This document shows positions 52,229 through 60,993 of a DNA stretch of 64,000 nt, in pieces. How positions within the stretch are numbered: position 1 is the stretch's first letter; the number at the start of each line of letters is the position of its first letter. Position numbers and translations under genes: made by a program. The DNA comes from JADKAV01 sp041393775 (lineage in GTDB: Bacteria > Actinomycetota > Actinomycetes > S36-B12 > UBA10799): NCBI GenBank assembly GCA_041393775.1, contig JAWKJM010000012.1:1-64000 (forward strand). Direction: 5' to 3'. The notes below the pieces were generated by a model. It saw only the letters and a list, made by a program, of their open reading frames with translations. It did not search any database and was not told the origin of the DNA.

Positions 52229-54253
52229 ATGTACGGATCGGATGTCCTGGCGGGGCTCAACGACGAGCAGCGGGCAGTCGCTGCGTTCGAGGGCGGTCCG
52301 CTGCGGGTGCTGGCAGGCGCCGGCACCGGCAAGACGACCGCGCTGAGCGCCCGGGTGGCACGCATCGTGGCCGACGGCACGCCGGCTGAAAGGGTGCTGC
52401 TGCTGACCTTCACCCGGCGGGCTGCCCGGCAGATGGTCGACCGGACGCACGCGCGGCTCTCGCGGGCCGGATTGCGCGCCGGGCGGGTGGCCGGCGGCAC
52501 GTTCCACTCGGTGGCCCACCGGACTCTGCGCCAGCATGCGGCCCGTCTCGGCCTGCCCGAAGGATTCTCGGTGCTCGACCCCTCGGACGCCTCCGACGTG
52601 ATGGATGTGGTGCGCGACGAGACCATCAAGGAACTCCCCAACAGCCGGCGCTTCCCGCGCAAGTCCACGCTGCTGGACCTGTATTCACGCGCCGTCGACA
52701 CCGGCACGCCCATTGCCGAGGTGACCCTGGCGGTGGCCCCCTGGGCCAGCGATCTCGCCGAACCGATCGGGGCGGTCTGCAAGGCGTACATCGCCCGTAA
52801 GCGCCGGCTGGGGCTGCTGGACTTCGACGACCTGTTGCTGCACTGGCGGCAGGCCTTGCGCGACGACCTGGTGGGCCGTTCCCTGGCCGGCGTGTACGAC
52901 CACGTCCTGGTCGACGAGTACCAGGACGTCAACGCCCTGCAGGTCGAGGTGCTGCAGCTGCTGCGCACCCACGACCCACGGCTGACCGTGGTCGGTGACG
53001 ATGCGCAGGCGATCTACTCGTTCCGCGCCTCGGACCCCCGGCACATCCTGGAGTTCGAGGACCGGTTCGCCGGGGCCAGCACTCTGCATCTGACCGTCAA
53101 CTACCGCTCCACCCAGGCCATCCTCGACACGGCCAACGCCATCGCCGACGACGCGCCGAGCGGCTTCTCCACCCGGCTGCGCGCACCCGAAGTCGACGCC
53201 GCCACCACCCCCCGTCTGGTCCGCTGCGCCGACGAGGACCACCAGAGTGTCGTGGTCTGCGAGCAGATCCTGGCGCATCGCGAGCAGGGCACCGAGCTTC
53301 GCGAGCAGGCGGTGCTGGTCCGGGCGGCCCACCACAGCGACCGGCTCGAGATCGAACTGGGCCGGCGCGGAATCCCGTTCGTCAAGTACGGCGGACTGCG
53401 TTATCTGGAAGCCGCCCACGTGAAGGATCTGCTCGCCGCCTTCCGGATCGCCGACAACCCGCGCGACGAGGTGGCCTGGTTCCGAATACTGCAGTTGCTG
53501 CCCGGGGTCGGGCCGACGAAGGCCAAACGGGCCGTCACCGCGCTCGGCCTGCTCGACGACGGCGAGGACGCCGACGTGCTGCTGCGGTGGCCGCTGGCTC
53601 TTGCTGAACTGCCGACCAGCGCACTCGAACCGGCGGAGGCGGTGGTCCGCGCGATCGCCACCAAACAAGCCGAGCCGTTGCGCCGGGCCGTGACCCCGCT
53701 GGTTCGCAGCAACTACGACAACGCCGAGGAGCGCCTGGCCGACCTCGACCTGCTGGTCGAGGCCGCCGCCCAGTTGCCGCGGCTGTCGGACGTGGCCGCG
53801 GACCACGCGCTCGAACCCCCGCGCAGTACGGGCGATCTGGCCGGTGTCCCGGCGATCGACGAGGACTGGCTGACCATCAGCACCATGCACTCGGCCAAGG
53901 GGCTGGAGTGGGACGTGGTGCACGTGATCCACGCCGCCGACGGGAACATCCCGTCCGACATGGCGCTGACCGACCGGGACGGCCTGGAGGAGGAGCGGCG
54001 GCTGTTCTACGTGGCCATGACCCGACCCCGCCGGGATCTGCACGTCTATGTGCCGCTGCGCTACCACCACCGGCCCGCGGCGCGCGACGACCGGCATTCC
54101 TGGGCGCAGCCGTCCCGGTTCCTGAGCGACTCTGTCGCAGCCACCATGGAGGATGTGACGCTGCTGCGGGAAGTGGATGAGGACTCTGTGGATCTGGCGA
54201 CCGTCGACACCACGAGCGGTGTGGACGCCCACCTCGGCGGGCTCTTCGGCTGA
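52229..54253 (+). CDS. UvrD/PcrA-type superfamily 1 DNA helicase
   Basis: 674 residues. Helicase motifs in order: GLNDEQRAVAAF (Q motif), AGAGTGKTTAL (Walker A, K35), LTFTRRAARQM, VDEYQDVN (DExx box), VVGDDAQAIYSFRAS, VNYRSTQ, TMHSAKGLEWDVVHV and VAMTRPRRDLHVYV. 3'-5' helicase of the UvrD/PcrA group involved in repair and recombination; no C-terminal HRDC domain is obvious, so it differs from mycobacterial UvrD2 in length. ATG 52229 is the credible start; the open frame upstream lies over the antisense DUF2505 gene. Confidence 0.93.
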   Translation: MYGSDVLAGLNDEQRAVAAFEGGPLRVLAGAGTGKTTALSARVARIVADGTPAERVLLLTFTRRAARQMVDRTHARLSRAGLRAGRVAGGTFHSVAHRTLRQHAARLGLPEGFSVLDPSDASDVMDVVRDETIKELPNSRRFPRKSTLLDLYSRAVDTGTPIAEVTLAVAPWASDLAEPIGAVCKAYIARKRRLGLLDFDDLLLHWRQALRDDLVGRSLAGVYDHVLVDEYQDVNALQVEVLQLLRTHDPRLTVVGDDAQAIYSFRASDPRHILEFEDRFAGASTLHLTVNYRSTQAILDTANAIADDAPSGFSTRLRAPEVDAATTPRLVRCADEDHQSVVVCEQILAHREQGTELREQAVLVRAAHHSDRLEIELGRRGIPFVKYGGLRYLEAAHVKDLLAAFRIADNPRDEVAWFRILQLLPGVGPTKAKRAVTALGLLDDGEDADVLLRWPLALAELPTSALEPAEAVVRAIATKQAEPLRRAVTPLVRSNYDNAEERLADLDLLVEAAAQLPRLSDVAADHALEPPRSTGDLAGVPAIDEDWLTISTMHSAKGLEWDVVHVIHAADGNIPSDMALTDRDGLEEERRLFYVAMTRPRRDLHVYVPLRYHHRPAARDDRHSWAQPSRFLSDSVAATMEDVTLLREVDEDSVDLATVDTTSGVDAHLGGLFG

Positions 54254-54287
54254 CGGCTGCTCGGGGGCGTCGACTGGCCCATCCCGC

Positions 54288-54293
54288 TAGCGT
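54288..54293 (+). promoter_or_regulatory. -10 hexamer TAGCGT of the 5-FTHF cyclo-ligase gene
   Basis: TAGCGT ends 6 nt before ATG 54300; leaderless arrangement. Confidence 0.5.
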
Positions 54294-54299
54294 GACGCC

Positions 54300-54821
54300 A
54301 TGGGAAAGGCGCAGCTGCGAGCAGAGATCCGCGCCCGCCGGGCGATCGGGCATGTTCCCGGCGCCGACTTCGTGCCGAGGGTGCTCGCACGCATCCCGGC
54401 CCGGTCCCGGGTCTGCTGCTATGTAGGCCTGCCCGGCGAGCCACCGACCGGTGACGTGGTGGAAGCGCTGCTGGCCCGCGGTGATGCCGTCTTCCTCCCC
54501 GTTGCCGAGCCCGATCGTCAGATGAATTGGGTCAACGCGGCTGGAAGCGAACCGTGGGCGGCGTGGGGACTGCCGGGACAGCCCGCGTGTTCGGCCGACC
54601 GGGTCGGCCTTCCCTCGATCGAGGTCGTGGTTGTCCCGGCCCTGGCTGTGACCCTGAACGGCCAGCGACTCGGGCAGGGCGGCGGGTACTACGACCGGTT
54701 CCTACCGCAACAACCACAGGCCCGGACACTTGCTCTGGTGTGGTCCGACGAGATCGTCGATGAGGTCTTCGCGCAACCCCACGACGTGCACATCGACGAG
54801 TGGGTGGCGGCCGATGGCTGA
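54300..54821 (+). CDS. 5-formyltetrahydrofolate cyclo-ligase
   Basis: 173 residues. KAQLRAEIRARRA at the N terminus, VCCYVGLPGEPPTGDVVEALL, VVVPALAVTLNGQRLGQGGGYYDRFLPQ (the GxGxGYYDR ATP/folate loop) define the family. Converts 5-formyl-THF to 5,10-methenyl-THF with ATP. The stop overlaps the arfB start by 8 nt, so the two are translated together. Confidence 0.92.
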   Translation: MGKAQLRAEIRARRAIGHVPGADFVPRVLARIPARSRVCCYVGLPGEPPTGDVVEALLARGDAVFLPVAEPDRQMNWVNAAGSEPWAAWGLPGQPACSADRVGLPSIEVVVVPALAVTLNGQRLGQGGGYYDRFLPQQPQARTLALVWSDEIVDEVFAQPHDVHIDEWVAADG

Positions 54822-55224
54822 TCCCGCATCGGACTTGTTCGTCAGCGACGACCTCACCATCCCCGCCTCCGAACTGCAGTGGCGCTTCAGCCGCTCGTCG
54901 GGACCCGGCGGGCAGTCGGTGAACACCTCCGACTCCCGCGTCGAGTTGCGGTGGGATCCCACCACCTCTCGCGCGCTCAGCGGTTACCAGCGCAACCGGT
55001 TGCGCTCCGAGTTCACGGTGGTCGCCTCCGAGCACCGCTCACAGTTGCAGAACCGGCAGGCCGCCCGTCACCGGCTCGCGCGCAAGGTGGTCTCGGCGCT
55101 GGCCGGACCCGCCAAGCGCCGCCGCCGGACCCGGCCGAGCGCCGCCTCGGTGACCCGGCGGATCGATGCGAAACGCAAGCGCTCCCAACTCAAGGCCTCC
55201 CGGCGCCCACCGAGCCCCGAGTAG
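54814..55224 (+). CDS. arfB: Alternative ribosome rescue factor ArfB (peptidyl-tRNA hydrolase)
   Basis: 136 residues. SRSSGPGGQSVNTSDSRVEL carries the GGQ motif of class-I release factors, and the C terminus is very basic (KRRRRTRPSAASVTRRIDAK, KRKRSQLKASRR), the tail that enters the empty mRNA channel of stalled ribosomes. It releases peptides from non-stop complexes. The start ATG 54814 lies inside the preceding gene. Repeat B4 begins 10 bp after the stop. Confidence 0.92.
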   Translation: MADPASDLFVSDDLTIPASELQWRFSRSSGPGGQSVNTSDSRVELRWDPTTSRALSGYQRNRLRSEFTVVASEHRSQLQNRQAARHRLARKVVSALAGPAKRRRRTRPSAASVTRRIDAKRKRSQLKASRRPPSPE

Positions 55225-55233
55225 GAGGGTCCT

Positions 55234-55380
55234 GCCCTCCATCTGCTGGCCGCGTCGCGGTCAAGCGGCCAACAGATGGAGGCGCATATCAGCTCAAAAG
55301 ATGCATATCGGGCACCGATTCCGCAAACTCGTGGCCGAATTGGCCTTTGGCCATACGCCCCGGCCAGCAGATGGAGGCCG
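55234..55380. repeat. Family B intergenic repeat, locus B4
   Basis: Hairpin CCTCCATCTGCTGGCC (55235) with CGGCCAACAGATGGAGG (55266), a degenerate forward core near 55330 and a final inverted core CGGCCAGCAGATGGAGG (55360). After the arfB 3' end. Confidence 0.8.
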
Positions 55381-55429
55381 GACCGACCAGCCGGGGCCAG
55401 CGGGACGGGTCCGGCAACCGCGCGGCCAC

Positions 55430-55435
55430 TAGGCT
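55430..55435 (+). promoter_or_regulatory. -10 hexamer TAGGCT of the HisA-like gene
   Basis: TAGGCT ends 6 nt before ATG 55442; leaderless arrangement. Confidence 0.5.
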
Positions 55436-55441
55436 GGTTCC

Positions 55442-56149
55442 ATGACTCTGTACCCGTTGGCGCTGCTGCCCCAGGTGACCGTTTCGAAGGGGCAGGCGCA
55501 GTTCCCGCTGAGCCCGGGGTCGCCGCCCGAACAAGGCAGTGTCGAGCAAGTGGTCCGGGCCTTCGTCGAGCAGGGCGCGAGTTGGGTGCACGTCGCGGAC
55601 AGGAATGCAGCCGAGGGGACCGGCGACAACTACACGGCGATCGCCCGGGCAGGTGGCGCCCACGTGCAACTCTCCGCCCACATCCAGGACGAGGCTGGTC
55701 TGCAGGCGGCCCTGAAGGCGCAACCCAGTCGCATCGTGATCGAGCCCACCGACCTGACCTGGACCCAGAATGCCCTCGGCCGACACGGCGACCTGCTCGC
55801 CGTCGGCCTCGACATCCGCAAGCCGGACGTCTTCGACGTCCGCGTCACCCTGGACCAGGCCGGTTGCACCCGCTACGTCGTGCGCGACATGGCCGGCCAC
55901 CACCTGTGGCGTCACGGGGACCGGCACCTCCTGCAGGAGTTCTGCGAGCAGACCGACAGCCACGTGATCGCCAGCGGCGGCATCCGACACCTCGACGACC
56001 TGCATGAACTCCACGAGTTGGTGCCCGAGGGCCTCGACGGCATCGTCCTCAACACCCCGCTTTACAACGGCACCTTCACGTATGCCGAGGCCGTGGCCGC
56101 CGGCGCCGACCGGTTCGACATGTTCTTCTGGGGGCCCCCGCAACCCTGA
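55442..56149 (+). CDS. HisA/PriA-like TIM-barrel protein with altered active site
   Basis: 235 residues with the (beta/alpha)8 half-barrel repeats of HisA/HisF: PQVTVSKGQAQFPL at strand 1, GASWVHVADRNAAEGTGDN at strand 2, LAVGLDIRK at strand 5 and VIASGGIRHLDDLHEL with a phosphate-binding GG. In HisA and PriA strand 1 reads VD and supplies a catalytic Asp; here that position is Thr (QVTVSKG). The strand 5 Asp (LDIRK) is kept. It may be an inactive or re-purposed paralogue of phosphoribosyl isomerase A. No other histidine or tryptophan gene is nearby. Confidence 0.72.
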   Translation: MTLYPLALLPQVTVSKGQAQFPLSPGSPPEQGSVEQVVRAFVEQGASWVHVADRNAAEGTGDNYTAIARAGGAHVQLSAHIQDEAGLQAALKAQPSRIVIEPTDLTWTQNALGRHGDLLAVGLDIRKPDVFDVRVTLDQAGCTRYVVRDMAGHHLWRHGDRHLLQEFCEQTDSHVIASGGIRHLDDLHELHELVPEGLDGIVLNTPLYNGTFTYAEAVAAGADRFDMFFWGPPQP

Positions 56150-56154
56150 TCGCG

Positions 56155-57786
56155 CTAGGTGCGCCCGCGCAGGCTCCTGGCGCGGATCCGGTCCGTATAC
56201 ACCATCACCCGGTCGCGCCCCGCACTCTTGGCCGCGTACAACGCGACATCTGCGCAACGGCGCAACTCACCGGCTGTGGTCGCGTCGGCGGGGAACATGG
56301 CAAGACCACACGACAACGTCACCTGGCTCAACGTGTTGCTCGAAGCGGTGGCCACGTATGCGGTGAAGGCTGAACGGATCTCGTCGGCCCGGGCCAGCGA
56401 CACCGTCAGCGGCGCCGACGGCATGATCATGACGAATTCCTCGCCACCGTAGCGGCACGCGATGTCGCCGGGGCGCAGTTTCGCGTTCACCACATCCGCG
56501 AACCACCGCAGAACCTGATCGCCGGCGGCGTGGCCGTGCTCGTCGTTGAGCTTCTTGAAGTGGTCGAGGTCGATCATCAGCAGGCTCAGCGGCGCGCCGT
56601 CGCGGTGGGCGCGGGCGAGTTCCCGGCCTACCGTCTCCTCCAGGTAGCGCCGGTTGTACAGACCTGTCAGCGGATCCCGCAGAGCCTGCTCGCGCAATCC
56701 GTCCTGCAGGGTCTGGATCGTCTCCAACTGCACGGTGAGCTTCTCGTTGGCCGCACGTAGTTCCATGTCCGCGAGCCGCAGATCGTTGATGTCGCGCAGC
56801 ACCAGCACCCGGCCCCGCATACGGCCACGGTCATTGCTGATCACGGTCCGTTGGACATCCACATATCTGGGCAGCGGGTGGTCGATGAAGACCTCCTGTG
56901 CGTCGTGCGACCCGTTGACGATCTGCAGCAGCCGCGGCCAGGTTCGCAGGACCTCTGCAACCGGCCGTCCGACTATCTGATCGTGGATCCCGAGCCACCG
57001 GAAGAGCGCCGCGTTGGCCATCGCCACCCGGTCACCGGAGTCGACCACCAGCACCGCGTCGTGCATGTTCTGCAGAACAGACTCCTGCGCAATCGGCACC
57101 ACGGTGAGCAGACCCTGACGCAGCAGACTCCACGTCAACCCGACCGCCGCCACCGTGAAAGTCAGCGGAGCGGGATCCTGATCGGGGAACGGGCTGAACC
57201 CCAGGACGTAGGCGACCGACCCGACGAACGGGAAGAGCGCGAAGATCAGCACCGCCCGGAACTGCCCGTTGTAACTCTTGTCGTGCCGGCCGAAGGAGGC
57301 CACGACAATCGCCAAGGCGCCGAACAGCATCAGGTAGCTGTAACCGATCACCAGGATGAAGATCGGGCCGTGACCGTAACGCAGAGTGTTGTTGGCCTCG
57401 AGGGTGAACGTGGTCCACAACTGGTGGTGCAGTCCGTTGGTCACCGCGGCGGACATGCAGAACGCCGGGATGATCCACAGCAACCACCGCGGCTTGGGCG
57501 CCCACCGTTCGCTGTTCGTGTACTCCACCACGAATATGAAGAAGAACACGACGACGCTGAGGGCACCGGGATAACTCAAGGTTCCGAAGAGGATCTGCGC
57601 CTCTTGCCCGACGGCCATCGACTCGAGTGCGGCGAAGACCGTCCAGACGAGCATGGCTATCAGCAACCCCACCAACGGCCGCCCCCCGGCGATGGTCCGG
57701 CGCGGCCATGCGACAACGAGGGCGGCCAACACGAAACACGCCGCCACCAACAGCGCCACGCCGTAAACCGTCCAGTACCAGCCCAC
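56155..57786 (-). CDS. Membrane-bound diguanylate cyclase (7TM-PAS-GGDEF)
   Basis: 543 residues. Residues ~1-220 give about seven membrane helices of the histidine-kinase-N 7TM type (YTNSERWAPKPRWLLWIIPA marks it), residues ~235-350 a PAS domain (ESVLQNMHDAVLVVDSGDRV), then a short coiled coil and the GGDEF domain (DPLTGLYNRRYLEE, LDHFKKLNDEHGHAAGDQVL, GGEEF at 447-451). An RPGD inhibitory I-site sits 5 residues before GGEEF, so product feedback is expected. Makes cyclic di-GMP in response to a membrane or cytoplasmic signal. No EAL domain. Converges with the HisA-like gene, 5 bp apart. Confidence 0.9.
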   Translation of the reverse strand: MGWYWTVYGVALLVAACFVLAALVVAWPRRTIAGGRPLVGLLIAMLVWTVFAALESMAVGQEAQILFGTLSYPGALSVVVFFFIFVVEYTNSERWAPKPRWLLWIIPAFCMSAAVTNGLHHQLWTTFTLEANNTLRYGHGPIFILVIGYSYLMLFGALAIVVASFGRHDKSYNGQFRAVLIFALFPFVGSVAYVLGFSPFPDQDPAPLTFTVAAVGLTWSLLRQGLLTVVPIAQESVLQNMHDAVLVVDSGDRVAMANAALFRWLGIHDQIVGRPVAEVLRTWPRLLQIVNGSHDAQEVFIDHPLPRYVDVQRTVISNDRGRMRGRVLVLRDINDLRLADMELRAANEKLTVQLETIQTLQDGLREQALRDPLTGLYNRRYLEETVGRELARAHRDGAPLSLLMIDLDHFKKLNDEHGHAAGDQVLRWFADVVNAKLRPGDIACRYGGEEFVMIMPSAPLTVSLARADEIRSAFTAYVATASSNTLSQVTLSCGLAMFPADATTAGELRRCADVALYAAKSAGRDRVMVYTDRIRARSLRGRT

Positions 57787-58217
57787 GCAATCAGGGTAGG
57801 AGGCACCGAATCGTCATGTCCGATATCGGCCGCGGCCCACCCGGTGACCGGGGCCCGCTCGTCCGCGGATGGGTGCGCCGCGAACAGTTCGCCCTCCTCG
57901 GCAGTGCAGTGCCGCGGCCCTGGCTCCCAGCGCGATGGCGACCATGCCCGCCGCCCGCACCCAGTCGGCTCCATGCCGGAAAACCGCTATAGCAGCGGCC
58001 CGAACGGCTCCGCTTCACTGCGGATACTGCGACGCGACCGCCTCGGCGCCGCCTAGGACTCTGTGGCTGCGACTCCACGCGGCGGGCCATCCGGCCGGTG
58101 TTCGCGACGCTTGCGGCGATCCCAGATCCGTAACTGAGAGTAAGCAGCACACCGAGCACCGATTGCATGCTCGCGCCCCCGGAACTGCGGGCGTTGCGGG
58201 ACTGACTGCCGACCCGC
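57787..58217. other. 431-bp intergenic region without a recognisable gene
   Basis: Open frames exist on both strands, but none has protein-like composition or a family match. A short hydrophobic stretch near 58080-58170 on the minus strand (QSVLGVLLTLSYGSGIAAS) might be a decayed transporter fragment. No family A, B or C repeat is present, although the 3' end of the gene at 58218 faces it. Confidence 0.5.
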
Positions 58218-59192
58218 TCAGCGCGGCAGGCCACGCTCGGCGCGCGCATCAGCCAGGAACTCCGCGAGCCAGAGGTCGGCCATCCACTCGGAGTCCAGTG
58301 CCGAACCCTTGCGGTCGGCACGGATCCCCGGCGGCCCGCCGGCCAGGCTCACCTTGTTCCATCTCGGGTCCGGCGGCACTTGCGGCAAGGCGTCGACCAG
58401 CCACGCCGGGGCAGCCCCATCGGTTTCGACCCGGCCGTGCCTGCCGACGACCCGGAACGGCTCGGTGGCGGCTTGCACCAGCACGGCGGTCTTCCCCGAG
58501 TACGCGTCGACCACCACCGGCCGGCCGTACCGGGTGCCCTCCATGGTCGTCGGCCCGACCACATGGTGCCCGACGCCGTCCGTGCCGATCCGCGGGAGCA
58601 GGATCGACGCCGGCGTGGCGGTGATCCGCAGGCCCAGCCCGGAGTTGTAGTCGTCAGCGGCCTGCCGTGCCCGGCGCATGTTCGACGGGAGTAGCAGCAC
58701 CATGACCAGCACCATCGCCAGCCCGGGCAGCGCGGCCACCGGGATGCCGATCCCGCTGTCGCCGAACGGTTGCCAGATCTGCGTGACCGTCCCGGAGATG
58801 TAGAGGTATCCACCCAGGGGCAGCAGGATGGCGATCAGAGCGGTGGGGATGAACAAACCCACCGACTGCCGGTGGGCGCGACGGGCACCGGATCGCGCCC
58901 GCTGCCGGTCGGCTCCGGGCAGGGTCAGCATCGCCTGCATGCCCTCGACCGTCTGCGGGAGTTCACCGTCCGGCGCGGGACCGACTTCCGGGGTCGGATC
59001 GGTGCGGGCCAGCCCGACCGCCTGCATGACGATGATGCCGACCAGGTAGACGCCGACCGCTGAACCGAGGAGGACGAACGGCGGCTCGTCACCGGGTTCG
59101 GTGGACAACCCGACCCGCAGCACGAGCAGGACGATCGCCACGAGACCGCCCACCACCCAGATGCGGTAGACCACGGACCGTTTCCAGATCAC
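58218..59192 (-). CDS. Uncharacterised four-helix membrane protein
   Basis: 324 residues. Two helices near the N terminus (YRIWVVGGLVAIVLLVLRV, FVLLGSAVGVYLVGIIVMQA), a basic cytoplasmic loop rich in R/A/G, then two more helices (SVGLFIPTALIAILLPLGGY; VAALPGLAMVLVMVLLLPS), and a soluble C-terminal domain of about 140 residues (GTRYGRPVVVDAYSGKTAVL). No family recognised. GTG 59192 begins IWKRSVVYRIW. The spacer to the glycerate kinase gene holds repeat A7. Confidence 0.7.
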   Translation of the reverse strand: MIWKRSVVYRIWVVGGLVAIVLLVLRVGLSTEPGDEPPFVLLGSAVGVYLVGIIVMQAVGLARTDPTPEVGPAPDGELPQTVEGMQAMLTLPGADRQRARSGARRAHRQSVGLFIPTALIAILLPLGGYLYISGTVTQIWQPFGDSGIGIPVAALPGLAMVLVMVLLLPSNMRRARQAADDYNSGLGLRITATPASILLPRIGTDGVGHHVVGPTTMEGTRYGRPVVVDAYSGKTAVLVQAATEPFRVVGRHGRVETDGAAPAWLVDALPQVPPDPRWNKVSLAGGPPGIRADRKGSALDSEWMADLWLAEFLADARAERGLPR

Positions 59193-59231
59193 CCGCCGAG
59201 TGTGGCAGGTGCAGGGGTCCGCTGGCGCGCG

Positions 59232-59347
59232 CTTGTTACGAAGTTGCGGCGCCTCGGGCCCGATTGTCACGAAGGTGCGCGGTTCCGCGGCTCCGGAACG
59301 CCCACCTTCGTAACAACGCGGGTCGGACCCCCGCAACTTCGTTGCAC
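59232..59347. repeat. Family A intergenic repeat, locus A7
   Basis: Forward cores at 59233 (TTGTTACGAAGTTGCGG) and 59263, inverted cores at about 59302 (CACCTTCGTAACAA) and 59333 (GCAACTTCGTTGCA). It sits 14 bp past the glycerate kinase stop. Confidence 0.85.
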
Positions 59348-59360
59348 GAGGTCCGCGCCC

Positions 59361-60332
59361 TCACCAGGATCTCGCCAACGCCCCGGCCACCTGCGCCAAG
59401 GCGGCGGCAGGCTCGGCCAGCGCCCGCGTCTCGCCGACCTCCTCGACCAGCGACCGCACCGCCGCCGGGGAGTCCACCAGGTCCGCCCTTCCGGCAAGCA
59501 CGACCACGGGCGCGTCGCCGGCCGCCGCCAGCACCCCGCTCACGACCTTGCCCTGCAGGGATTGCCAATCGAACTTGCCCTCGCCGGTGATCACCAGATC
59601 GGCGTCCGCGCACGCCCGCGCCAGACCGACCGCACGCACGACCAGGTCGATTCCCGACACCCGGCGGCCGCCGAGCAGCATCAGGCCGTACCCCAGCCCG
59701 CCCGCGGCTCCGGCTCCTGGCACCTGCGCCAACTCCGGATCCTGCCGCGACCAGTCCCGCATGCGCTGCTCCAGGGCGTCGAGCTCACTGGCGGCCGCAC
59801 CTTTCTGGGTGGCGAAGCCGTAGGTGGCACCATCGGGCCCGAGCAGCGGCACGTCGACATCGGTGGCGAGCACCAGGCCGGGAACCGGCCGGCCGCCCAG
59901 CGCCTCAAACGCACCCTGGCCGCCGTCGTTGGTCGCTGAACCGCCGAGCCCTACCACGATCCGGTCCTGGCCCAGGGCAGCGCGGATCAACTGACCGACG
60001 CCGTAGGTCGACGTCCGCTGCGGGTCGCGCTCGGCAGGCGACAGCAGGTGCAGCCCGTTCGCCTGGGCGGCTTCGATGTATGCCGTGCCGCCGGCTTCGA
60101 GCCATTGAGCCGGCACGGTGCGCCCGAGCGGATCCTGGACTTGTTCGCGGTGCACCACCCCGCCGAGGTTGGCGTGCAGGACCTCGACGAAACCGGGGCC
60201 GCCGTCGGCCAGCGGGATCTGTGTGACCTCGTCATCGGGCCGGTGCCGCAGCCAGCCGGCCGTGATCGCTCGGGCGGCCTCCAGCGCGGTCAAGGTCCCG
60301 GCGAACTTGTCAGGGCAGACGACCACGCGCAC
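59361..60332 (-). CDS. glxK: Glycerate 2-kinase (GlxK/GarK family)
   Basis: 323 residues. VVVCPDKFAGTLTALEAARA at the N terminus, PLADGGPGFVEVLHANLGG, IEAAQANGLHLL and GLGGSATNDGGQGAFEALG (the conserved GGSxTxDGGxG) match the type I glycerate kinase family, with LVITGEGKFDWQSLQGK near the C terminus. It phosphorylates glycerate at C2 in glyoxylate or serine metabolism. Co-directional with glutathione peroxidase, 18 bp apart. Confidence 0.93.
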   Translation of the reverse strand: MRVVVCPDKFAGTLTALEAARAITAGWLRHRPDDEVTQIPLADGGPGFVEVLHANLGGVVHREQVQDPLGRTVPAQWLEAGGTAYIEAAQANGLHLLSPAERDPQRTSTYGVGQLIRAALGQDRIVVGLGGSATNDGGQGAFEALGGRPVPGLVLATDVDVPLLGPDGATYGFATQKGAAASELDALEQRMRDWSRQDPELAQVPGAGAAGGLGYGLMLLGGRRVSGIDLVVRAVGLARACADADLVITGEGKFDWQSLQGKVVSGVLAAAGDAPVVVLAGRADLVDSPAAVRSLVEEVGETRALAEPAAALAQVAGALARSW

Positions 60333-60350
60333 AGTCGCCCACAGTACGCG

Positions 60351-60827
60351 CTACAGAGCGGCTTCGATTGCCTCGCGCATCTTTGCCGGCTCGTCCTGGG
60401 ACCCGAAACGCTCGATGACCTCGCCGTCGCGGCCGACGAGGAACTTGGTGAAGTTCCACTTGATGGACTTCGAGCCCAAGATCCCTCTGGCCTCGGATGT
60501 GAGCCACTTGTACAGCGGATCGGCGTCGTCACCCTTCACGTCGATCTTGCCCATCATGGGGAAGGTGACGCCGTAGTTGACCTGGCAGAATTCGGCGATC
60601 TCGTCGTTGCTGCCGGGGTCCTGGTTGCCGAACTGGTTGCAGGGGAACCCGATCACGGTGAGGCCTTGGTCCTTGTACTGCTCGTACAACTGCTCGAGCC
60701 CGGCGAACTGCGGGGTGAATCCGCACTTGCTGGCGGTGTTGACGATGACCAGAACCTGCCCCTTGTAGTCGGTGAGGTCGACCTGCGATCCGTCGCGCGC
60801 AGAGACCTTGAAGTCGTAGATGCTCAT
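60351..60827 (-). CDS. Glutathione peroxidase-family thiol peroxidase (Cys type)
   Basis: 158 residues. NTASKCGFTPQFAGLEQLYE holds the peroxidatic Cys, GFPCNQFGNQDPG the Gln, and IKWNFTKFLVGRDG the Trp-Asn pair of the catalytic tetrad. A Cys in GFPCNQF may be the resolving Cys, as in thioredoxin-dependent members, so despite the name it probably uses thioredoxin. ATG 60827 gives SIYDFKVSARDG. Probably cotranscribed with glxK. Confidence 0.92.
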   Translation of the reverse strand: MSIYDFKVSARDGSQVDLTDYKGQVLVIVNTASKCGFTPQFAGLEQLYEQYKDQGLTVIGFPCNQFGNQDPGSNDEIAEFCQVNYGVTFPMMGKIDVKGDDADPLYKWLTSEARGILGSKSIKWNFTKFLVGRDGEVIERFGSQDEPAKMREAIEAAL

Positions 60828-60993
60828 TGATCCAGTGTCGCGGAGCGTCGGCGGACCCGCCAACGCAACCCCTACCCCCAGCCGATCCCCACACCGCATC
60901 GGCAAGATCTGCCCGATCAACCCGCCCGTGCGACCTCCTGCGACCGCACGGTCGCACGGCCGCGTCACAGGCGGCATCACCTCCGGCCGGGGA

